The position numbers and the translations under genes are program-made. The notes under the pieces are model-generated. The model did no database searches and had not been told where the DNA came from. It was given only the letters and a program-made list of their open reading frames with translations. This document shows, piece after piece, positions 1 to 8,791 of a stretch of DNA of 64,000 nt; positions within the stretch are counted from its first letter, which is position 1; the number at the start of each line of letters is the position of its first letter. Source of the DNA: JACMQW01 sp964536965 (GTDB lineage: Bacteria; Bdellovibrionota; UBA1018); contig CAZIAL010000017.1 of assembly GCA_964536965.1 (NCBI GenBank), forward strand, positions 1 through 64,000, in the 5' to 3' direction.

Positions 1-958
1 GGCCTGCTCGGCCAGATCGGCAGCAACGACAAGGCCACCCTGCTCGGCTGGGCGGCCAGCGCGAACGCGTTCGAAAAAGATGCGCGAGTCACCGCGACGC
101 TCCAGCGCCTGGAGCATGCCCTTTCCGAATCCGCGGACCTCTGCCCGACAAAGGTCGATCCGAACATCCGCGAGTATCTCTTTCTTTTCGAAGGCGCCGG
201 CGGCTACGCGCCCGTCCGCGCGATTCTCAGCGAGGCTGACTTAAATACGACGACCTCCATGGGAAAAGAACTCTTTCCCGACCAGTGGTCCTGGGGAAGA
301 AATCTCGAGCTTCGCAAAGACTCTCGCGGCCGGAATATCTATCCTGCGGACTGGAGCTCCGAAAAGATCGCGCTCCATAAACTCGTGATCGAAAGGCGAG
401 CAGAGGACGGCCATGGTTCGATGCTCGACCTCGTCGACTACGCCTCCCCGTACTACGTCGAGTACCCGAAGCGGGTTCTTTACTACGACTTTCTGACGCC
501 GGGCAAAGCCGCCGAATGCGCGAAGAGCTTGAAAAAACTCTATGCGAACGCTCGCCGGCCTCTCGCACTCTCCGCGGCGGGATTCAGCCTCGGAGGTTAC
601 GCAACGGTTCGATTCGCGCGGAAACTCCACGCGAACAAGATCCGCCTGAAGAATGTTTTCACGATCGACCCCGTTCCCTATACCCACGAGGTATTTCGCG
701 CCGCCGGACGGCCGTCGGAACGGAACCGTCATCGAAGTCCCGGGAAATCACGATCATTGGTACAACATCTACCAGCGTCGAGACGAGGACACCCTGCAGA
801 CGATGATCGGCGCCTTCCCGATTCGCGGCGCGAAGCTGAGCGGTGGTGTGAAAAACCTCATTCCAATCGAAGACGACGGCACCGAAGTTTCGGGACATAT
901 GGGCATGCCGACCTCGGATGTCGCGATCGCCGAGATGAAAAGAATTTTAAGTCAGTAG
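1..958 (+). pseudogene. Lipase-like alpha/beta hydrolase, 5'-partial and frameshifted
   Basis: The reading frame is open from base 1, so the gene begins before the window. The frame starting at base 1 encodes a GFSLG nucleophile elbow (the GxSxG motif of serine hydrolases, Ser codon at 586) followed by a FTIDPV segment. Near 695-720 the coding signal moves to the next frame, which continues GTVIEVPGNHDHWYNIYQ and ends at TAG 956-958. The two halves read as one hydrolase, and the GNHDHW histidines are plausible catalytic residues. The shift equals one extra base or two missing bases. It could be a real pseudogene or a sequencing error; no homopolymer is present at the junction. The substrate cannot be predicted, and export cannot be judged because the N-terminus is missing. 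Confidence 0.6.
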
Positions 959-1004
959 AACCCAGCCCAACCCCATTCCACGCATCACTTCCCCGGAGAA
1001 TAAC

Positions 1005-1403
1005 ATGAAGACCTCGACTCGCTCGTTTCTCGCCGCCCTCGGTCTCGCCCTCAGCGTCGGACCGACCTCCTCGACGACGGCATTCGCCGCCGACTGCGAC
1101 GCCAGCATCGCGAACGGGAGCGCCTTCCGCGGCGCGGTTCGGCGTGAGCTGAAAAAGAAAGGCTATCGCTTGGCGGACGAAGACCAGAGCGACCTCGAAG
1201 TATCCGTGCGCGATGAGCGTCCGAGCATCATCGAAGCCTGGCTCGGACTCTCCGGACGCCGAGTGACGGTCAGGATCGAGCTGGACGATACGCAACTCCG
1301 GGGCGGAGACATCAAGTACGACCCTTATTCGCCGCCGAAGCGCCGCGTGCGCAAAGCCTATGTAAAGTCGATTCTCGCCGCCCAAATTCCTGAATGCAGG
1401 TGA
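1005..1403 (+). CDS. Small exported hypothetical protein
   Basis: A 132-residue protein with a clear signal peptide (basic start, hydrophobic core, cleavage expected after AFAA near residue 28). The mature part is about 100 residues with one Cys near its start (ADCDAS) and one at the C-terminus (PECR), which could form a disulphide in the periplasm. It has an amphipathic mix of charged residues and no catalytic motif I recognise. An AGAATA-rich stretch lies just before the ATG. It follows the broken hydrolase by 46 bp and may share its transcript. I do not recognise the family. Confidence 0.7.
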   Translation: MKTSTRSFLAALGLALSVGPTSSTTAFAADCDASIANGSAFRGAVRRELKKKGYRLADEDQSDLEVSVRDERPSIIEAWLGLSGRRVTVRIELDDTQLRGGDIKYDPYSPPKRRVRKAYVKSILAAQIPECR

Positions 1404-1466
1404 GATCTTCCTCAATTGCCGCGCCGCATATTTAGAACCCCGCCCGAGGCGTGCTAAACAGCCGCC

Positions 1467-2690
1467 ATGCTGAAAATTTCGCGCGTTCTCGGTGCCCTTA
1501 CCCTCCTCGCATCGCTTTCTGTTTCCTCGTCTTTTGGCGCCGCCCCGCCGACGCTGATCGTTCGACTGAATGATTTCGCCCTCGAAGCCGCGAAGACCGA
1601 CGGAGCATCTCCGCCGATCGTCGCGCGCACGCTGGCGCTGATGCATCTCGGGTTCCTCGATATCGATCGAAAAAAGAACTTCACGGCCGCCGAGAAGGAA
1701 GCCTCCGAGGTCGAACTTGCGCGAATCGTGCTTCGAACGTTCCTCCCCTCCCAGGCTCGCGCCGTGGATCGCGAAGCTCTCGAAGTTCTTCGTCAGTACA
1801 GGATCGAACCGACGGCGAAGACCGACCGCTTCGCCGATGCCGTGATGACGGCGCTCGAAGACTGGCGCGCCGGAGACGCGCGCGCGATGGCTTCCGGACC
1901 CTGGTCGCAGAAGAATTCGCGAAAGTGGAATCCGATGCCAGGCCAGACTCCGCTCCTGCCGAACTGGGGCCGGGCGCCCTCGTTCCTCGAAACCAAACCG
2001 CCGAACTGGCGCATCCTCATTCCCGAAGTCGGCTACCCGGATCCTCGCGATCCGGATATCGCTCTCACCCTTTCCTTGGGCGAAGCGAAATCAAAGCGCC
2101 GCACGGCGGAGATGTCCGAGATCGCGCAGTTCTGGTCCCAGGGCGCGAAAACGGTCACGCCGGTCGGTCAGTGGAACCGGATCGCCCAGGACGCCGCCAA
2201 CCGCATGCGCCTCCTTCATTCGGAGGAAATCCAACTCTTCGCCGAGCTGAACGTGGCGCTTGCCGAAGCCAGCGTCCATTGCTGGAAAAACAAATACGAT
2301 CTGCTGGTCCTTCGCCCGGTCCAGATCGCGCGTGCCGCGGGAAATACGCAGTGGAAGTCGTTCATCGAGACGCCTCCCCATCCTGAATACCCCAGCGGGC
2401 ACTCGACCTTCTCCGGCGCGGCCGCGGAAATTCTCCAGTCGTGGGCGAAAGAGTTCCGGTTACCGATGGGACGTCCAGGTTCCGTCCGCGTGACTTCCGA
2501 AGATCTGCCCGGAGTCGTACGCTCCTTTCGGGATTTCCGCGAAGCCGCTCGTGAAGCCGGCATGAGTCGGATCTACGGTGGAATCCACTTTCCGTGGAGC
2601 GACGAAGAAGGCCAGGCCTTGGGGAAGAAAATCGGGATCGCGACGATAAAGGACCTCAACCGCAATCTGGTTCCCCGCCTGACCCAGTAA
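1467..2690 (+). CDS. Exported vanadium-dependent haloperoxidase / PAP2-type phosphatase
   Basis: A 407-residue protein with a signal peptide (cleavage near SSFGA, residue 25). The C-terminal half carries the vanadate/phosphate-binding motifs of the vanadium chloroperoxidase and PAP2 acid phosphatase superfamily: HPEYPSGHSTFSG with P309-S310-G311-H312, and RIYGGIH with R368 and H374, matching the RxxxGxH signature. An upstream WNPMPGQTPLLPNWG segment is typical of bacterial haloperoxidase-like proteins. Such proteins either oxidise halides with peroxide or hydrolyse phosphate esters; sequence alone does not decide. Periplasmic location is inferred from the signal peptide. It stands as its own unit before the HD-GYP gene, with a 102-bp gap. 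Confidence 0.82.
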   Translation: MLKISRVLGALTLLASLSVSSSFGAAPPTLIVRLNDFALEAAKTDGASPPIVARTLALMHLGFLDIDRKKNFTAAEKEASEVELARIVLRTFLPSQARAVDREALEVLRQYRIEPTAKTDRFADAVMTALEDWRAGDARAMASGPWSQKNSRKWNPMPGQTPLLPNWGRAPSFLETKPPNWRILIPEVGYPDPRDPDIALTLSLGEAKSKRRTAEMSEIAQFWSQGAKTVTPVGQWNRIAQDAANRMRLLHSEEIQLFAELNVALAEASVHCWKNKYDLLVLRPVQIARAAGNTQWKSFIETPPHPEYPSGHSTFSGAAAEILQSWAKEFRLPMGRPGSVRVTSEDLPGVVRSFRDFREAAREAGMSRIYGGIHFPWSDEEGQALGKKIGIATIKDLNRNLVPRLTQ

Positions 2691-2792
2691 CGCTGGAACG
2701 ATCGGCGTGGGTCCCTGGAGACACGCCAAGAGTGTCGGGAGCGCGGAGGGGTTCTTACCAACCCCATCCGCATCGGGTATAATAGAAGGACC

Positions 2793-4139
2793 ATGAAGGT
2801 CTTGATCGCCATCGGCGATATGGAAATCCGCGATATTCTTTCTTTTGCCGTCGAAACGGCGACAGGATCGAAGCCGAGCGACGCGAGAAACGCCAAGTTG
2901 GCGGTGGAGTGGCTCGCGCAGAATCCGGGCACGGATTTGGTCATCTGCGAGCACCCCGGAACCGAGATTCTCCGTCAGCTCGAGGTCATGAACCGCGGCC
3001 GCGAGGTGGCGAAACGAATCCGCGCGATCGTCTGCCATGGAAACACCTCCACTCCGCCCGAATCCAGCGCCATCCTAGGCTTCGCGCGGTGGGACCAGCT
3101 CATCGACGAAACTCTCGGACTGATCGCAGGTCTCCAGAGGGCGGCCGAACCGACGCCCTCCGAGCCGGCGCCGACGGTGGAAGCCGAGTTTTGCCGGATT
3201 AAGACCTCGCTCCTGATCGCGATCGGGGTCCTGAAAGCCGGAATTTACATTCGCCTTTCGAGCACGAAGTTCTTGAAAATCTTCCAGGAGGGAGATGTTT
3301 TCGAGGTCGAGGATTATCAGCGCATCCTGACGGAGAAAGGAGTCGAGTACCTCTACCTCAAACAGGAAGAGAGCGCCGAATTCCTGCTGAAGCTGAAGGC
3401 GCGGATTCTCCTCCTCATCCAGGGACGGGCGGGCTCCGAGACTTCCGATCCGGAGACCCTGGCGACGATCCACGAAACCGTCCAGGAGCTCTTCACGAAA
3501 CTTGGCCCGACGGCCGAAGTCCAGGAAGTCGTCCGCGCAAACATCCAACTCACGGTGAAAGCCATGGCGAAGAGTCCCGGGCTCTCCGAAATTCTCGGGC
3601 GCCTCGACCTCGATCGCGAGAAGTACATCTCTTCCCACAGCGTCCTCCTGCCGAACATCGCGTGTGCGCTCGCGACTTCGATGGACTGGACCTCCGAGCC
3701 GACGCTGCAGAAAATCGCCCTTGCTTCCTTTCTCCACGATATGGCGCTGACGAATCATACGCTGGCCGCGGTCCCCGATCTCGCGCAGCTGACCGCGCGA
3801 AAAGAGGAGTTCTCGGAGAACGAGATCCGGGACTACCGGACCCACCCGCTAAAGGCCGCGGAGTGGGCGAAACAAATGCAGGAGGTTCCGCCGGACGTGG
3901 ATATCATCGTCCTCCAGCACCATGAGCGGCCTGACGGGAGCGGATTTCCGCGCGGACTCACTTCCCCCCATATCAGCCCGTTGGCGGCCGTCTTTATCGT
4001 CGCGCATGACCTCGTTACCGAGATGATGAACCCGACCCGCAAGTTCGTCCTGGCCCAGTTCCTCGAGGAAAAAAAGACGGAGTACCAAGGCGGAAATTTC
4101 AGAAAATTACTCCACCACCTCGGAACACTCAAGGTTTGA
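2793..4139 (+). CDS. HD-GYP domain protein with degenerate receiver
   Basis: A 448-residue cytoplasmic protein. The first ~120 residues look like a CheY-type receiver, but where the phosphorylated Asp is expected (TDLVICEHPG) there is Glu, so it is probably not phosphorylated in the normal way. A linker of ~150 residues follows, then an HD-GYP domain: HD at FLHDM (H315-D316) and HHERPDGSGFPRGL near residues 375-388. HD-GYP proteins usually hydrolyse cyclic di-GMP. Here the GYP triplet reads GFP, a conservative change that may keep or alter activity. In Bdellovibrio-like bacteria c-di-GMP signalling controls motility and the predatory cycle, so a role there is possible but inferred. Confidence 0.85.
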   Translation: MKVLIAIGDMEIRDILSFAVETATGSKPSDARNAKLAVEWLAQNPGTDLVICEHPGTEILRQLEVMNRGREVAKRIRAIVCHGNTSTPPESSAILGFARWDQLIDETLGLIAGLQRAAEPTPSEPAPTVEAEFCRIKTSLLIAIGVLKAGIYIRLSSTKFLKIFQEGDVFEVEDYQRILTEKGVEYLYLKQEESAEFLLKLKARILLLIQGRAGSETSDPETLATIHETVQELFTKLGPTAEVQEVVRANIQLTVKAMAKSPGLSEILGRLDLDREKYISSHSVLLPNIACALATSMDWTSEPTLQKIALASFLHDMALTNHTLAAVPDLAQLTARKEEFSENEIRDYRTHPLKAAEWAKQMQEVPPDVDIIVLQHHERPDGSGFPRGLTSPHISPLAAVFIVAHDLVTEMMNPTRKFVLAQFLEEKKTEYQGGNFRKLLHHLGTLKV

Positions 4140-4180
4140 GTCGCCGGATGGACCCGGCCCGTGATTAGCTGGGCCTAGCG

Positions 4181-5293
4181 ATGCCGACCTCTCCCCTCCT
4201 CTCCGAAATGAATCTACGCAGGTACCCCGTGCGAATAGGCGATCTGCTGCAAGCCTGGGATGCGGCGGACGAGCTGCTGATCGAAAACGCGCAGGCGCTC
4301 GGGCTGTCCGGAAAAAGACTCCTGATCATCGGTGATTCCTTCGGCGCGCTTTCCACCGCCCTGGAAGAGTTCGGACCGGATACCTATACGGATTCGTTTC
4401 TGGGCGCCGAAGCGATTCGCGCGAACAGCTCGGGACGGGTAGCGCCCTGGTCGAGGCTCAGCGAGCTCCGCGGTCCATATGATCTCGTGATCGCGCGCGT
4501 GCCGAAAAACCTTTCCTACCTCGAAGACATCCTGATCCGTCTCGGCCACGTCACCTTGCCGGGAGCTCCGCTTCTGGCCGGCTATATGATCAAGCACCAG
4601 GCTGCCGCGGCTTTCGATTTGATCGCGAAATACTACGGAACGACGCGGACGACGCTGGCGAAGAAAAAAGCACGGCTGATTCTCTCCGAGTTCGCGTCGG
4701 AATTCGCGAAAGCGCCCGCCGCCTCCCCCTATCCGCTCTCGGTGAAGCTGCCGGGATTTTCGCACCCTTTCGTGCACCATTCGAACCTCTTCAGCCGAGA
4801 GAAGCTCGACCTCGGAACCCGTTTTTTTCTCGAGCATATTCCGACCGGCGGATTTCGCACGATCGTCGATCTCGGCTGCGGAAACGGAGTGATCGGCGTG
4901 CGGGCGCGAATGCTGAATGGGGACGCGAAGATCCTCTTCACGGACGAGTCGCGAATGGCTGTCGACAGCGCCGAAGCGAACTTTCGGATTTTCTTTCCCG
5001 AAGGACCGGCCGAATTCCTCTGGACCCATGGCTGCGGAGGCATCGCCGCCGCATCGGCCGACCTCGTGCTCTGCAATCCGCCCTTCCACCAGGGCAACAC
5101 CGTCGGTGATTTCATGGCGCGCGAAATGTTTCGCGAGTCGGAGCGAGTCCTCGCGCCCGGAGGCATTCTGCGGGTCATCGGTAACTCCCATCTCCACTAT
5201 CCCGACATCCTCGGGCGAATTTTCGGGAACGCGCGAGTGATCGCCAAAAACCCGAAGTTTACGATCGTCGAAGCAAGAAAAAGAGAGGCGTGA
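4181..5293 (+). CDS. rlmG: RlmG/RsmC-type 23S/16S rRNA guanine-N2 methyltransferase
   Basis: A 370-residue class I SAM-dependent methyltransferase with the two-domain arrangement of RsmC and RlmG. A degenerate N-terminal methyltransferase-like domain (~1-190) is followed by the active domain with motif I IVDLGCGNGVIG near residue 228 and the catalytic NPPFHQG motif starting at N299. NPPFHxG is diagnostic for N2-guanine rRNA methyltransferases. The length (RlmG about 378, RsmC about 343 in E. coli) favours RlmG, which modifies 23S rRNA, but RsmC (16S rRNA) remains possible, so the symbol is tentative. It stands alone downstream of the HD-GYP gene (41-bp gap). Confidence 0.8.
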   Translation: MPTSPLLSEMNLRRYPVRIGDLLQAWDAADELLIENAQALGLSGKRLLIIGDSFGALSTALEEFGPDTYTDSFLGAEAIRANSSGRVAPWSRLSELRGPYDLVIARVPKNLSYLEDILIRLGHVTLPGAPLLAGYMIKHQAAAAFDLIAKYYGTTRTTLAKKKARLILSEFASEFAKAPAASPYPLSVKLPGFSHPFVHHSNLFSREKLDLGTRFFLEHIPTGGFRTIVDLGCGNGVIGVRARMLNGDAKILFTDESRMAVDSAEANFRIFFPEGPAEFLWTHGCGGIAAASADLVLCNPPFHQGNTVGDFMAREMFRESERVLAPGGILRVIGNSHLHYPDILGRIFGNARVIAKNPKFTIVEARKREA

Positions 5294-5454
5294 GTTAACG
5301 CGGTAGCGAAGCGCCTCCGCTTCAGGTCCATTTTTGCCTCGCTCGGCAGGAGATTATCCCCTGCACGCTCCCTGCACACTTCCTGCAACTAAGCGCTCGT
5401 TCATCTGTAACGTAGCATTTTGCCCGGCCGGGAGGCCGATGAGGGGGTACGAAC

Positions 5455-7320
5455 GTGAGAATGACTCTGCGAACTTTGGCCGTTTCCACTGCGATTTTGG
5501 CCGCCTACTCGACCTCCGCGACCGAATCGATCACAGTCGGGAACCCCGAAAACGATACGATTGAAAGCTATAACGCCTCTCTCCCCTACTGGGGAACAAG
5601 CTGGGTCGCGGGCGGTCGGGCCGTGAATGGATACTATCCCAGCTTTTATACGGGCTTCGCTCCGCGCATCGAAAACCCAGCGCGCCTGCACATTCGCCTG
5701 GCGCGCGGAAACCAGACGCGGGTCTCGGCGATTCTCGATGAAGAATCGATCCGACACTACCTTTTCGATCTCGTAAAGCGGCGAGAGTTCTATTCCCGCA
5801 TGACCTCCGGACCGCGTCCGATCATCGACGTGCAGCCGGATGTGGGGCGAACCCCGCGCGTGCTCCCACAGCTCGACTTCTTCTCGCGTATCGTGGACTC
5901 GGCCGCGTACGGAATCTCTTCTTTCGTCGCTTCGGCGAAAGCGGGCGGCGCAAGCCGCGAAGCCGTTTATGCGAAAAGCCTCGACGTGATGACGCGGCTG
6001 AATCCGGGACGCCTCTTCATGCTGCGGCTGGATCTCCGCTCCGCGTTTCTGGAATGGCGCGCGGAGCTGCGGAGGATCGTCGCCGACGCCGATCCGATGG
6101 TCGTTTTCACGGCGAAATCCCCGGCGACGGTTCGGGCGCTGAACGCGATGCTCCCCGGCCGCGTGAACGTATCGACGGTTCCTTCCGCGACGCTCCTGTC
6201 GAGTCTGGCGACCGTAGCTCGGGCGGCGGTGGCGAATACCGCCGATGACGAATTCGTCACGATGGCGCGTGATCTCTTTCGAAGTGCGACGGCCGGCAAG
6301 TACGACTTCCGCGTCCTGGCAGGCGGCGCGCTCGTTCCCGCGCTCGATTGCGCGACCCCTTCCGCCTGCGTCCTGGCTTATCCCGAATTCACGACGATTT
6401 ATCCCACGGGTTCGATTCGCGAGATGACCTCGGACCGTTTCGGAAATTCGATTCCGGCGTTCGCGACTCCCGGACTCTGGCGCTTTGTTTCGCGGGGTTC
6501 CCGCGCGGTCGACAATATCCGCGCAGAACCTTACTACGGCTGGGCCCCGAAAATGGACTACGAGGCGGCCGGAAACGGCTTCCATAATCCGGCGGTACGG
6601 TTCACCTCGCTGGCGAGAAGCGTGAAAGACCAGCTGGGCATTCCTGCCCACCACTCGACTTTCTGGTCGGTCATGCGCGGCGGAGTTTCCCACGGCTGCT
6701 CTCGCCTCCCCTTGGGTCACATCTGGGAGTTGCGCCATCTTTTCCCGGTGGCCGATGCCCGAATGAGTCAGGTCGACCACTTTGGATCCGACGCGCGGGA
6801 CTTCGACGTTTACGACATCGACGGCAACGGAGCTCCCGAGGTCATGGGCGTCGAGTACATGATTTCTTACGGACTCAGGGAAACCGAAGGCGCCGGCAGT
6901 CGGGAAGGCACGGACCTCCAGATCGGCCGCGAACACCGGCTGGCCTACTATCAGCGACTTTACGGAGCGAACCAGGTGTTTCGCGAAGGCCCAAGCGGTA
7001 CCCTGCTCTTTCGGGAACCGATGGTTTCCGAGCCCTCGTACCTCGATCGGCTGAAAAAGCGCGTCTCGGTTCGAACGACGCTTCCGGGGGAATACCCCCT
7101 TTACGAGCAGACTTATGAACGGGACAAGGCCCAGCTTTACCTGCCCTTTACGACGGAAGGACTGACCACGCCCGGGAGCGCCCCTCTGAGCAAACGGATC
7201 GTCCGGCTGATGGGTCGGGTCCGCGGATGCGCGCCCGATGCCGATCGCGAAGCGTGCGGAGAAGCCGAATTCGATCGCGAGACCGCCGCGCTGATTGCGG
7301 AAGTCGAGGCCCAGCGATGA
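5455..7320 (+). CDS. Exported L,D-transpeptidase (YkuD)-like protein
   Basis: A 621-residue protein starting at GTG, chosen because GAGGGGG at 5441-5447 lies 7 bases upstream. A signal peptide occupies about the first 22 residues (cleavage near STSA). The key region at residues ~380-425 contains HHSTFW followed by GGVSHGCSRLP, matching the SHGC[IS]R catalytic signature of L,D-transpeptidases, with Cys at residue 415. The remaining ~350 N-terminal residues are unassigned. L,D-transpeptidases make or break 3,3 crosslinks and attach proteins or D-amino acids to peptidoglycan. The stop codon overlaps the next start (ATGA), so it is translationally coupled to an exported protein of unknown function and, further on, an exported ATP-binding-domain protein. 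The overall family is not recognised and only the catalytic motif supports the call. Confidence 0.6.
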   Translation: MRMTLRTLAVSTAILAAYSTSATESITVGNPENDTIESYNASLPYWGTSWVAGGRAVNGYYPSFYTGFAPRIENPARLHIRLARGNQTRVSAILDEESIRHYLFDLVKRREFYSRMTSGPRPIIDVQPDVGRTPRVLPQLDFFSRIVDSAAYGISSFVASAKAGGASREAVYAKSLDVMTRLNPGRLFMLRLDLRSAFLEWRAELRRIVADADPMVVFTAKSPATVRALNAMLPGRVNVSTVPSATLLSSLATVARAAVANTADDEFVTMARDLFRSATAGKYDFRVLAGGALVPALDCATPSACVLAYPEFTTIYPTGSIREMTSDRFGNSIPAFATPGLWRFVSRGSRAVDNIRAEPYYGWAPKMDYEAAGNGFHNPAVRFTSLARSVKDQLGIPAHHSTFWSVMRGGVSHGCSRLPLGHIWELRHLFPVADARMSQVDHFGSDARDFDVYDIDGNGAPEVMGVEYMISYGLRETEGAGSREGTDLQIGREHRLAYYQRLYGANQVFREGPSGTLLFREPMVSEPSYLDRLKKRVSVRTTLPGEYPLYEQTYERDKAQLYLPFTTEGLTTPGSAPLSKRIVRLMGRVRGCAPDADREACGEAEFDRETAALIAEVEAQR

Positions 7321-8771
7321 AGGCTCTCTTTCATCCTCTCCTCGTCGGAATCGCTTTTTCACTCACGGCGGGTGCGCAGGCGTTCGCCGCCGATTTACCG
7401 AGCGATTTCGCAGAGGCGATGAAACAGAGCAAGGGGCCTTTCGGAAAAAACGTCCTCCAGGGCGCGACCGAACGCGTGCCGGTCACCGTCGGCCGAGTTC
7501 CGGCCGAGTTCCAGTTCCAGGCCGCCTACCGCACCGAAGCGGCCCGCGCCCTGATCACGAACTATCAGTTCTATACGGGAAACCTCTTTACGACGAACTA
7601 CTACGAGCTTCAGGGCGAATTCGTTTACGGAAATCCCGACGGCAACCACCCCCTGGATCATGCCGCACTCGCAGCGAATGCGGCGGCCGCGCTCCCCAAG
7701 GCGAATCGCATCGTCCTGCACTGGGCTCTGGAAAAGTACTCCATCGGCCGACTACCGAACGCGAAGCTGAGCCGGAGCTTCCGGATTCGCGGCATCAGCA
7801 GTTTCGAATCCGAACTGGAGTACGCTCGCCACTTCTTTAACTTCTATTTGGGCGCGATGGATCCGGACTTCGGCTATCTGCCCGCTTACCTGCTGGCGAC
7901 CGGAAGCCCGATTTCCGATTCCGCTTCGCTTGGGCGCGCGCGCATCCTCGTCGCGACCGCTTATGACGAAGTCGCTCTGGTCGTCGGAGCGAATGATCCG
8001 ATGGTCCGGGAACTCTATCGACTCCGAAACGCGATCCATAATCAGCTGACGCCCGGAATCGTCGCGGAAATCGACGCCTTCCTCCGCAAATATCCGCACT
8101 ATCGAAACGTACCCGCGCCACCCCCGACTCCCCTCGAAACGCCGAACCGGGTTTTGCTCACGACCGCAAGCGAAGCGGTCCCCGATCGCGACGACCTCGA
8201 TCAGGTTCGCGCGATTCTAGCCGACTACTTCAGCTTTTCCGCCACGAAGGTCGCCCGGCAGGCGGCCGCCGCGGGACGGGCCGATATCCGTCGCGCCGCG
8301 GAAACGCTCGCGCGCGGGGGCGCGACGCCGGCGAATCTGCTCGCCCTCTCCGCGGTGGGAGCCACGCACCGTAGGAGCCTGAATCATCCCTCCGTCGTAC
8401 CCGTGGATCAGCGGGCCGCGACGATCTCGGTGCTCGTGAACGTCGCAAATTTGGTGAAGCGGGAACTCGCGACCTCGAGGGCACCGTTCAGCCGCGAGCT
8501 GGCGGAAGCGGCGCTCAACATCGTCTACCTCGAAGGACTCATCATCCAGGACAACTGGGTCTATTTCCGAAGGGAACTCGACCAAGGCGCCGACGCGCGC
8601 AAAGTCCTCGCGGATCTGGTCGACGTCGCGAGCGACGGGCTGCTGAACGAAACCTTCGCGTTCACGCTCGACGAATGGGCGTCGATCGAACCGAAAATGC
8701 GCCAGTTCACTGATCATGTGCTGAAGTCCTCGGCGCTCGACGCAGTGGCGAAACTGATCAAACAACCCTAA
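7317..8771 (+). CDS. Exported hypothetical protein, middle gene of operon
   Basis: A 484-residue protein starting at the ATG that overlaps the stop of the transpeptidase-like gene by four bases (ATGA). A signal peptide ends near AFAA (residue ~23). The mature protein is largely alpha-helical by composition, rich in Ala, Arg and Leu, with no Cys pairs and no catalytic motif that I recognise. A Pro-rich stretch (VPAPPPTPLETP) near residue 270 probably separates two domains. The tight coupling to its neighbours suggests it works with the transpeptidase-like protein and the exported PPDK-like protein, perhaps as a scaffold in the periplasm; that is inference only. Confidence 0.7.
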   Translation: MKALFHPLLVGIAFSLTAGAQAFAADLPSDFAEAMKQSKGPFGKNVLQGATERVPVTVGRVPAEFQFQAAYRTEAARALITNYQFYTGNLFTTNYYELQGEFVYGNPDGNHPLDHAALAANAAAALPKANRIVLHWALEKYSIGRLPNAKLSRSFRIRGISSFESELEYARHFFNFYLGAMDPDFGYLPAYLLATGSPISDSASLGRARILVATAYDEVALVVGANDPMVRELYRLRNAIHNQLTPGIVAEIDAFLRKYPHYRNVPAPPPTPLETPNRVLLTTASEAVPDRDDLDQVRAILADYFSFSATKVARQAAAAGRADIRRAAETLARGGATPANLLALSAVGATHRRSLNHPSVVPVDQRAATISVLVNVANLVKRELATSRAPFSRELAEAALNIVYLEGLIIQDNWVYFRRELDQGADARKVLADLVDVASDGLLNETFAFTLDEWASIEPKMRQFTDHVLKSSALDAVAKLIKQP

Positions 8772-8791
8772 CCGAAAGTCTGGATTGAGCC

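Noticed and set aside
227..806. Several ORFs overlapping the first gene
   Set aside because: They are in other frames of the hydrolase coding region and have no start signal or plausible protein composition.
5401..7362. A 653-residue minus-strand ORF over the transpeptidase-like gene
   Set aside because: Shadow of the plus-strand gene, which has a signal peptide and a SHGC motif; the antisense product has neither.
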